From JAHEFT01 sp963700705 (GTDB lineage: Bacteria > Pseudomonadota > Gammaproteobacteria > Xanthomonadales > SZUA-36), in assembly GCA_963700705.1 (NCBI GenBank), contig CAVOYQ010000010.1:124001-188000 (forward strand): 64,000 bases of DNA, written 5' to 3'. Position numbers and translations under genes: made by a program. Shown in pieces: positions 57,532 to 64,000 of the stretch (positions within the stretch are counted from its first letter, which is position 1; every line of letters starts with the position of its first letter). Below the pieces are notes generated by a model. That model was given only the letters and a program-made list of their open reading frames with translations, was not told where the DNA came from and ran no database searches.

Positions 57532-58299
57532 ATGACCACAGCTGCCAACGGAAAAACGGTTTTTGTCACGGGCGGCGCCCGGGGCATCGGACAGGGCATC
57601 GTCAGCGCGCTGGCGGCGGACGGGTACAACGTTTCATTCTCGTATCGTTCCTCGGTCGACCAGGCTGAAGCACTGAGAGACGGGCTACAGGAACGCTATC
57701 CGGAGCAGACGTTCAACAGTCACCCGGTCGACATGAGCGACCGCGGACAGGTGGATGCATTCGCGACACTGATCAGCGAGACCGAGGGATTGTACGGACT
57801 CGCCTACAACGCCGGCGGTTCGTACGACACACTGGCGGCGCTGGTCGACCAGGATCGCGCCGAGGCGCTTTTCCAACTCAATTTCTGGGCGTTGACCCGT
57901 CTGGCAGGCGCCGCCGCCCGGCCGCTGATGCGCGCCAAATCGGGCCGGATCGTCGCCGTCGGGTCGATTACCGCTCAAATGGGCGTGTCCGGCAATTCGA
58001 TATACGCCGCATCAAAGGGTGCCATGCTCAGTTACCTGAGAACACTGGCCATCGAACTGGCCCGCAAGGGCGTCACGGCCAACTACCTTTCGCCGGGCTA
58101 CATCGATACCGACCTGATGGCGCCCTATGCTGATTATCGCGACAAGGTCGAACAACAGATACCCCTGCGGCGATTCGGCCAGTCCGAAGAAGTCGGCGCA
58201 CTGGTCAGTTTCCTGTTTTCGCCCCTGGCCGGCTACATCACCGGCGCCAACATTCCAATCGATGGCGGGGTTTCCGCCGGACTATCCATACAACGCTGA
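57532..58299 (+). CDS. SDR-family 3-oxoacyl-ACP reductase, FabG-like
   Basis: 255 residues. The NADPH motif is TGGARGIGQGIVSAL, then YNAGGSYDTLA (NAG), the catalytic YAASK in SIYAASKGAMLSYLR and the C-terminal ITGANIPIDGGVSAGL. It follows the ketosynthase by ten bases, and its position fits the keto-reduction step of the same elongation cycle. Confidence 0.88.
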   Translation: MTTAANGKTVFVTGGARGIGQGIVSALAADGYNVSFSYRSSVDQAEALRDGLQERYPEQTFNSHPVDMSDRGQVDAFATLISETEGLYGLAYNAGGSYDTLAALVDQDRAEALFQLNFWALTRLAGAAARPLMRAKSGRIVAVGSITAQMGVSGNSIYAASKGAMLSYLRTLAIELARKGVTANYLSPGYIDTDLMAPYADYRDKVEQQIPLRRFGQSEEVGALVSFLFSPLAGYITGANIPIDGGVSAGLSIQR

Positions 58300-58333
58300 A
58301 AACCCGCAAGCGCAAAGACCGGAAGACAAAACC

Positions 58334-59359
58334 ATGCGAGCACTTAGAAATTTTGCCGAACGCGATCTGAGGATCGTCGAAGTCGATGACCCGGCCGCGC
58401 CGGGTGACGATGAAATCCAGGTACGCATCCGCGCCGTGGCGCTGAACCACATCGACGTGTGGGGCTGGCGCGGCATGGCCTTTGCCAAGCGCGAACTGCC
58501 GATTACCGTTGGCGCCGAGGCCTCCGGTGAAATCATCGCGGTCGGGAAAAACGTCACGGGTTTGAAAGTGGGCCAACTCGGGGCGCTCTACGGGGCCAAC
58601 ACCTGCGGCACCTGCAAACCCTGCCTGGAAGGCCGCGATAATTTCTGTGAAAACGTCAACGGCATCTTCGGCTTTCACATCGACGGCTTCGCGCAGGAGA
58701 AGATGAACTTCCCTGCCCGCCTGTTTGTACCCGCCCCGGAGGGGATGGACCCGATTGCCGTGGCCTGTACCCCGATCACTTTCGGCACGGTCGAGCACAT
58801 GTTGTTCGACAACGCCAAATTGCAGCCCGGCGAGAGCATCCTGGTTCACGCCGGCGGCAGCGGAATCGGCACCGCGGCGATCCAGCTGGCCAAGGCGATC
58901 GGCTGCACCGTCTACACCACGGTCGGCAACGATGAAAAGGCGCAGCAGGCACTGGACCTCGGAGCGGATTACGCGATCAATTACCAGACCGACCGGTTTG
59001 AGGGCCGCCTGCGCAAGCTGACCAGGAAGCAGGGCGTTGACGTGGTGTTTGAACACGTGGGCGTCGACACCTGGGAAGGCAGCATGTTTTCGATGAAAAT
59101 CGGTGGCCGCCTGGTGACCTGTGGCTCCACCACCGGGGTCAAGGCTTCCATCAACCTGTTCCAGCTTTTTCAGCGACAATTGCGGCTGATCGGTAGTTTT
59201 GGCTGCAATATGAGGAATATCGTAACTTCATTGGAGAAGCTGGCCGCCGGCCAGGTGCGGCCGATTGTAGACCTTGAAATTCCGCTGGAGCAGATCGACA
59301 AGGGCCTTGAACGGCTCGAAAATCGCCAGGTGTTCGGTAAGATCATCGTCACGGTATGA
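58334..59359 (+). CDS. zinc-binding MDR dehydrogenase, AdhXL-like
   Basis: 341 residues of medium-chain dehydrogenase/reductase fold. The structural-zinc cysteines are in CGTCKPCLEGRDNFC, and the Rossmann motif is VHAGGSGIGTAAIQLAKAIG. The loop HIDVWGWRGMA replaces the typical catalytic-zinc cysteine region. In the rhizobial cluster a gene of this type (adh2XL) lies between the ketosynthases and lpxXL; its exact step is unknown, perhaps redox on the omega-1 position or the enoyl step. Thirty-four bases separate it from the SDR. Confidence 0.87.
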   Translation: MRALRNFAERDLRIVEVDDPAAPGDDEIQVRIRAVALNHIDVWGWRGMAFAKRELPITVGAEASGEIIAVGKNVTGLKVGQLGALYGANTCGTCKPCLEGRDNFCENVNGIFGFHIDGFAQEKMNFPARLFVPAPEGMDPIAVACTPITFGTVEHMLFDNAKLQPGESILVHAGGSGIGTAAIQLAKAIGCTVYTTVGNDEKAQQALDLGADYAINYQTDRFEGRLRKLTRKQGVDVVFEHVGVDTWEGSMFSMKIGGRLVTCGSTTGVKASINLFQLFQRQLRLIGSFGCNMRNIVTSLEKLAAGQVRPIVDLEIPLEQIDKGLERLENRQVFGKIIVTV

Positions 59360-59393
59360 GAACGGCTTACCGGCCTGTTTTCGGTCAAAAAAG

Positions 59394-60545
59394 ATGAACA
59401 GTCATTCCGGAAAGTCCCTGGAAATCAGGGAAGTCAAAGACAAGAAGGCGCTCAAGGCGTTTATCCGGGTGCCCTGGGATATCTATAAAAACGACCGCAA
59501 CTGGATCCCCCCGCTGCTGCAGGAGCGCAAGGACGCACTGTCGAGTAAAAATCCTTTCTTCCGGCACGCCGAATGGCAGGCCTGGATCGCCTGCCGGGAA
59601 GGCAAGGTCGTCGGGCGCATTTCAGCGCAAATTGACCAGCTGCACCAGCAACGGTATGGCAATAAAACCGGGTTTTTCGGCCTGATCGAAGCGCCGGATG
59701 ACGGTGAAACATTCCAGGCGTTGTTCGCAACTGCCGAACACTGGTTGCGTGAGAAGGACATGCAGCAGGTCATCGGGCCCTTCAACCTGGGCATCAACCA
59801 GGAGGTTGGCATCCTGGTGGACGGATTTGATACCCCGCCGCGGGTCATGACCACCCATTCGCCACGCTATTACGGCGCCGCCATCGAGAACTGCGGCTAC
59901 GAACCGGCGCAGGACATGCTGGCCTACGAACTGGACATTCACACGTACGTCAGGCCTGCGTCCATGGATGAAGTAACCGCCCGGAATGCCGACAGGGTGA
60001 AGGTCAGGCCTCTGGATCCGAAGAACAAGGAAGCCGACCTGGAAATGATGCGGGATATCTTCAACGACGCCTGGCAGGACAATTGGAATTTCGTGCCGTT
60101 TACCCGGGAAGAATTCCAGGCGGTTGGCAAGGAATTGCTGATGGTCGTGCCGGCCGAGTTCATCCAGATCGCGGAACTCGATGGCGTGGCGTCGGCCTTT
60201 ATTGTCATGCTGCCCGACATCAACGAGGCCGCCGCCGACCTGGACGGGCGCCTGCTGCCCTTCGGATGGGCAAAGTTGCTGTGGCGCCTGAAAGTGCGTT
60301 TCCCGAAAGCCTGCAGAATACCGTTGATGGGCGTGCGGAAGAAATGCCAGAAAACCATATTCGGACCGACGATGGCCTACATGCTGGTCGAATCAGTGAT
60401 CAATCCCGGCATGACCAGAAAGGGCGAAACGGTTGAAATGTCCTGGATCCTGGACAGCAACAAACCGACCCGGAACATCATCGAAAAATTCGGCGGCAAA
60501 ATCACCAAGCGCTACCGGATGTATCACAAATCCCTGACCGCCTGA
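59394..60545 (+). CDS. GNAT-fold acyltransferase-like protein, YghO-like
   Basis: 383 residues from ATG 59394. It opens LEIREVKDKKALKAFIRVPW, then VGRISAQIDQLHQQRYGNKT and FGLIEAPDD. A second acetyltransferase-like half ends with EMSWILDSNKPTRNIIEKFG and TKRYRMYHKSL, the last GNAT strands. The family is annotated under unrelated names in databases. The Caulobacter ceramide synthase is also a GNAT-superfamily acyltransferase, so an N-acyl transfer using a long acyl chain is conceivable; that is inference. It follows the dehydrogenase by 34 bases and seems part of the same operon. It is absent from the rhizobial cluster I know. Confidence 0.72.
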   Translation: MNSHSGKSLEIREVKDKKALKAFIRVPWDIYKNDRNWIPPLLQERKDALSSKNPFFRHAEWQAWIACREGKVVGRISAQIDQLHQQRYGNKTGFFGLIEAPDDGETFQALFATAEHWLREKDMQQVIGPFNLGINQEVGILVDGFDTPPRVMTTHSPRYYGAAIENCGYEPAQDMLAYELDIHTYVRPASMDEVTARNADRVKVRPLDPKNKEADLEMMRDIFNDAWQDNWNFVPFTREEFQAVGKELLMVVPAEFIQIAELDGVASAFIVMLPDINEAAADLDGRLLPFGWAKLLWRLKVRFPKACRIPLMGVRKKCQKTIFGPTMAYMLVESVINPGMTRKGETVEMSWILDSNKPTRNIIEKFGGKITKRYRMYHKSLTA

Positions 60546-60556
60546 GCCGGGACCTG

Positions 60557-61488
60557 CTAAGTCGGGGCCTCCTCCGTCGATCCCCCGACCCTTGGCCCCA
60601 CGATGTTGCTGGCCAGGCCGAACAGTCCGAGCATCCGGATGACCAGCCAGGACAGATCAAACTCCCACCACAGGTGGCCGTGCGCAGCGGAACGCGGATC
60701 GGCGTGATGGTTGTTGTGCCAGCCCTCTCCGTGGGCAATAAGTGCTACCAGCCAGTTGTTGGTGCTGTGTTCGCGGGTTTCATAATTGCGGTAACCGAAC
60801 ACGTGGGCCAGTGAGTTCACCGACCAGGTTCCATGAAGTACAAATACCGTGCGAACGGCGACGCCCCAGACCGCCCAGCTTGCCGCGTAACGGAGTGCTT
60901 CACCGCCGCCGCCGGTGAAATATCCAACTGCCGCACCGATCTGTAATGAGCACGACGGCATGGACCAGGAAGACCAGGAGCCATCCCATGGTTGCGCTCC
61001 AGGCGGCGATAATACCGGTCGCGCAACAGGTCGGGCACATAGCGCCCGTAACGAATGGTGCGATCGGTGTCCTTGTGCCGGCAGACGACCCAGCCGACAT
61101 GACTCCACCAGAAACCGGCGAGCGGCGTATGCGGGTCCATCTGCTGGTCACTGTGCCGGTGGTGCAGGCGGTGAATGGCCACCCAGCGCGCGGGGCTGTC
61201 CTGCAAATTGAACATGCCCATGGTCGCCAGCGTGTGCTCGAACCATTTCGGGCAGGCAAATCCGCGGTGGGTCAGCAGCCGGTGGTAGCCGATCGTGATC
61301 CCGAACATACCGAAAATAAAATGCCCAAGAATGGCCACAACCAGCCCCGACCAGGTAAAAAACCACGGAATGACGGCAAGAAGACTGACCAGGTGTACCG
61401 AGGTCAGCACGATCAGGTAAGGCCACAGAATTCTTAAAGGTTGCGTCCCTTCGGGACGCGGCAGCGAGGATTCAATCATTAACCGCAT
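60557..61488 (-). CDS. acyl-CoA/fatty acid desaturase (delta-9 type), frameshifted
   Basis: About 310 codons. The three histidine boxes are HRLLTHRGF, HRLHHRHSDQQ and HNNHHADPRSA, all required for the diiron site. Four membrane segments occur (LIVLTSVHLVSLLAVIPWFF, VVAILGHFIFGMFGITIGY and two near the C-terminus). Frame changes near 60995 and 60945 interrupt the third segment; the pieces join as LVFLVHAVVLI then GAAVGYFTGGGGEALRYAAS. Total length is two over a multiple of three, consistent with two extra bases. The start is ATG 61488 or 61479. It introduces a double bond in a long acyl chain; in this locus it may prepare the substrate for cyclopropanation. Confidence 0.86.
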
Positions 61489-61626
61489 AGTTCGCCATTT
61501 TGCCGTAATAGTCCAGATAAAATTGCGGTTTTCCGGCCCAGGCACCCCGAAATCGGTGATAATACGCTCCGTATTGCCATAACGTAGGAGCGAATTTATT
61601 CGCTGAACTACAGGATACAAGCAACA

Positions 61627-62269
61627 GTGACAACGACCCGCGCGGAAAGAATACCGGATCACATGGCGCCCCAGAAAGGCGCGGTCCGGCTGTTTGATAA
61701 TCCCTTGCTGGAAAGGCTGAGCAAAATCTCGCCGCTAACCGTGCTGGCGATCTACCTGCCTCTCGCCCTGTTTTTTGCCTGGAAAAGCTTTGCCGTGGGT
61801 GTTTCTGCCGGATCCTTTATTGTCCTGTTTCTGATGGGGCTCGCGGTCTGGACCCTGTTTGAGTATTTCTTCCACCGCTACATTTTTCACTTCACGCCGC
61901 GGGGCGCGTTCCAGCAGCGCGTCAGTTTCCTGTTTCACGGCGTTCACCACCAGTACCCGAATGACAAGAAACGGCTGGTGATGCCACTGGTGATGAGCGT
62001 ATCGATCGGAGTCTTGCTGTTTGCGCTTGTCCCTGCCGGTGTTCGGCGAGCGGGTGTGGGCCTATTCAGCCGGGTTCACCCTGGGCTACCTGGCGTATGA
62101 CATGACGCATTACAGCATCCACCACTTCAAGCCCCCGCAGGTGAAGTGGCTCCGGGATGTGTGGAAATCCCACCTGGATCACCACTTTCGCGATTCCACC
62201 CTGGGTTTCGGCGTGTCGTCGGCCTTCTGGGACCGGGTTTTTGGCACATTGCCGGCGCGGAAACCTTAG
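61627..62269 (+). CDS. fatty acid hydroxylase, FA2H/ceramide-hydroxylase-like, one frameshift
   Basis: GTG 61627 start (ATG 61663 is the alternative). Histidine pairs: FEYFFHRYIFHF, FLFHGVHHQYPND, THYSIHHFKPP and SHLDHHFRDS, matching the fatty acid 2-hydroxylase pattern. Two or three membrane segments are present (VLAIYLPLALFFAWKSFAVG). Near 62032 an extra C in a CCC run breaks the frame; LLFAL then joins to LPVFGERVWAYSAGFTLGYL. Length is one over a multiple of three, about 214 codons. It likely hydroxylates a long acyl chain bound to a lipid. It ends overlapping the convergent methyltransferase gene by four bases. Confidence 0.86.
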
Positions 62270-63126
62270 GCGCGCATGCAGAACTGCCTGACGTCGATGG
62301 TTCCCTTGCGGAACTGATCCGCGCAGCCGGTCAGGTATTTCTGGTAACGGTCGTAAACAGTCTGCGAGGTGAGCGCCAGCGCCTTTTCTTTTGCCTCGGC
62401 CAGCCGTTCGGCCCAGCAATCCAGGGTCCGGGCATAATCCAGCCCCAGGGACTGGACGTGATACACGTCGAACCCGGCGGCGTGCGCCAGCGATTCGATT
62501 CTTTCCGGCGGGCAAAGCTGGCCACCGGGAAAGATCTCATCCCGGATGAACCGGGCGAACCGCACGTCCTGCTGGGTGAACTCAACACCCTTTTCGCGCA
62601 GTTCCCCGAGCGAAGGCGTGACGATGGAGTGCAGCATCATGACGCCGCCGGCAGGCAGGATCTCTTTGCACTTCCTGAAAAACGCTTCGTGCCGTTCTTT
62701 CCTGAAATGTTCAAACGCGCCGATGCTGACGATCCTGTCGGCTGAGCCCTCAAACTCTTCCCATCCCTGCAGGCGAAATTCAACCGCGTCCGGCCGGGTC
62801 AGCTCAGCGGCCTTTTTCGATGCATGCTCAAACTGGTTTTGACTCAGCGTCAGACCAATCACGTTCACGCCGTATTGCCTGGCGGCCCGCATGGCCGTGG
62901 CGCCCCAGCCGCAGCCGATATCCAGCAGTGTCATCCCGGGGCTCAACTTGCACTTGCCCAGCGACAGGTCGATCTTGGCCAACTGGGCTTCTTCCAGCGT
63001 CGCATCCGGGTCCTTGAACCAGGCACAGCTGTACGTCCGGGTCGGATCCAGGAAAAGCTCGAAAAATTCATCGGACAGGTCGTAGTGTGACTGGACGTCC
63101 TCAAAAAACGGCCGCATCTGTGGCAT
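62266..63126 (-). CDS. cyclopropane-fatty-acyl synthase-like SAM methyltransferase
   Basis: 286 residues. The SAM site is LLDIGCGWGATAMRAARQYG. The N-terminal VQSHYDLSDEFFELFLDPTR and TYSCAWFKDPDATLEEAQ are the substrate-lid region of CFA/mycolic cyclopropane synthases, and GAFEHFRKERHEAFF holds the conserved GxxEH motif. It has the short form (like mycobacterial CmaA) and lacks the long N-terminal domain of E. coli Cfa. It adds a methylene or methyl group to an unsaturated acyl chain. It is next to a desaturase and a hydroxylase, which fits lipid tailoring. Confidence 0.88.
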   Translation of the reverse strand: MPQMRPFFEDVQSHYDLSDEFFELFLDPTRTYSCAWFKDPDATLEEAQLAKIDLSLGKCKLSPGMTLLDIGCGWGATAMRAARQYGVNVIGLTLSQNQFEHASKKAAELTRPDAVEFRLQGWEEFEGSADRIVSIGAFEHFRKERHEAFFRKCKEILPAGGVMMLHSIVTPSLGELREKGVEFTQQDVRFARFIRDEIFPGGQLCPPERIESLAHAAGFDVYHVQSLGLDYARTLDCWAERLAEAKEKALALTSQTVYDRYQKYLTGCADQFRKGTIDVRQFCMRA

Positions 63127-63188
63127 GATTGGAATTCACTACTCTGGGCTAAGCTGAGCAGTTTATCCAACCTCAATCAGGATTCCAA

Positions 63189-64000
63189 ATGCGCATACCC
63201 TGGCGATACCGGATTTTGCAGTCGCTAACTGATTTTCGCGATTGGCTCGTTGCCCAGTTCATTTTTCTGTCATTGAAGCTTCTGCGGTTGATTCCAATGG
63301 ATACCGCGATCAGGATTTTCGAGCGCTCTGCGCGCTGGCTGGGACCGAAGTTGAGCCGTCATAAAGTGGCGATGGCCAACCTGGCCCTGGCGTTTCCGGA
63401 GAAGAGTCTCGAAGAGCGTGAAAAAATCGCCAGCGACAGCTGGGCGCAAATAGCCCGGGGTATTGTTGAATACGGTTACCTGGACACAATTCTCGACATC
63501 GACGAAAACAACCTGGATACCGGCCGGATAGAAATCAAGAACGTGGAAACGTTCTACAAGCTGCGCGACGACGGTCTGCCGGCGATCATTTTTGCCGGGC
63601 ACCTGGGGAATTTTGAGCTGCTGCCGATGGGCGCTGCACAATTCGGCCTCGACCTTCAGGCCTTGTTCCGCGCACCCAACAACAAGTATGCCGCTGCGAA
63701 AATTGCCGATGCGCGAAAACAGGCTGCGCCAAGCCTGGTTGCTTCCGGAAAGGGTGCTTCCTTCCAGTTGATGAGCGCTCTTGATCGCGGCGCCCATGTC
63801 GGTGTGCTGGTGGACCAGAAGTTCCGCCGCGGGATCCAGGTGCCGTTTTTCGGCCACGATGCACCCACCAACACCTTGCTGGCCAAGCTGGCACGGCGGT
63901 ATGACTGCCCGGTGCATGGCGCCCGTTGCATACGCCTGCCCAACGGCCGCTTCCGGCTTGAGATAACCGATGAATTGGTATTGCCCCGGGACAAAGATGG
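63189..64000 (+). CDS. lipid A biosynthesis acyltransferase (LpxL/LpxXL-like), runs off the window
   Basis: Open from ATG 63189 to the window end, about 270 residues. It begins MRIPWRYRILQSLTDFRDW and has SLKLLRLIPMDTAIRIFERS. The HX4E acyltransferase motif is HLGNFELL, and FRAPNNKYAAAKI, LVDQKFRRGIQVPFFGH and CIRLPNGRF follow as in LpxL/HtrB. Such enzymes transfer a secondary acyl chain to lipid A at the inner membrane. In rhizobia the lpxXL gene, which transfers the C28 chain from AcpXL, ends the acpXL cluster, so this is the expected last step. Here it lies 3.8 kb from adh, after the tailoring genes. The C-terminus is missing only because the window ends. Confidence 0.87.
   Translation, partial: MRIPWRYRILQSLTDFRDWLVAQFIFLSLKLLRLIPMDTAIRIFERSARWLGPKLSRHKVAMANLALAFPEKSLEEREKIASDSWAQIARGIVEYGYLDTILDIDENNLDTGRIEIKNVETFYKLRDDGLPAIIFAGHLGNFELLPMGAAQFGLDLQALFRAPNNKYAAAKIADARKQAAPSLVASGKGASFQLMSALDRGAHVGVLVDQKFRRGIQVPFFGHDAPTNTLLAKLARRYDCPVHGARCIRLPNGRFRLEITDELVLPRDKD

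Overview
The window looks like a chromosomal piece of an uncultured gammaproteobacterium. It is GC-rich (roughly 60 percent by eye), has EfpL/YeiP and SlpA-type FKBP genes, and has a set of acyl-CoA catabolism and TolB/TPR genes common in marine Woeseiales/Xanthomonadales-like lineages. That placement is an inference from gene content. No rRNA, tRNA or CRISPR array was seen.

Layout. 1-5.5 kb: the tail of a CocE/NonD hydrolase, a TrmY-type tRNA methyltransferase tangled with a zinc-ribbon gene, two Doc-type toxin-antitoxin modules with different antitoxins on either side of an FKBP isomerase, and a class C beta-lactamase-fold hydrolase. 5.5-16 kb: a fatty acid beta-oxidation locus (thiolase, three acyl-CoA dehydrogenases, SDR, APH-like kinase, histidine phosphatase, a divergent LysR regulator and a FadJ-like hydratase/dehydrogenase). 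16-30 kb: an accessory-looking, AT-richer island of six exported proteins, all on the minus strand. They have unrelated N-terminal modules (sulfatase-modifying-factor fold, seven FG-GAP repeats, L-domain-like leucine-rich repeats three times, SGNH hydrolase) but end in the same domain of about 142 residues. An IS1182-like element (26918-28600) sits inside the island, with an SRPBCC gene and a TolB/TPR gene.

30-46 kb: a cytochrome c, M3 peptidase, EfpL, cupin, class II amidotransferase, HD protein and a fused PabB-PabC. Three genes point to hydroxyproline catabolism (LhpC-type deaminase, pyrroline-2-carboxylate reductase-like and hydroxyproline dehydratase/epimerase-like). A gamma carbonic anhydrase, a sterol-desaturase-fold enzyme and a SulP-STAS-cyclic-nucleotide-binding transporter follow. 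46-64 kb: an extra ketosynthase, a D-aminoacylase-like lipoprotein, a GDPD-like protein, an MscS channel and a second SulP. These lead into a lipid locus with the gene order of the rhizobial very-long-chain fatty acid cluster: acpXL, fabZ, two ketosynthases, fabG, adh, then a GNAT-fold protein, desaturase, fatty acid hydroxylase, cyclopropane synthase and an LpxL-type acyltransferase running off the end.

At least eighteen otherwise well-conserved genes carry single-base frameshifts, most with a net +1 length, several in homopolymers. I read these mainly as sequencing or assembly insertions. I annotate such genes at their reconstructed full extent and say where the frame changes.

The two most interesting items are the shared C-terminal cassette of the 16-30 kb island and the AcpXL-type lipid locus with unusual tailoring genes.
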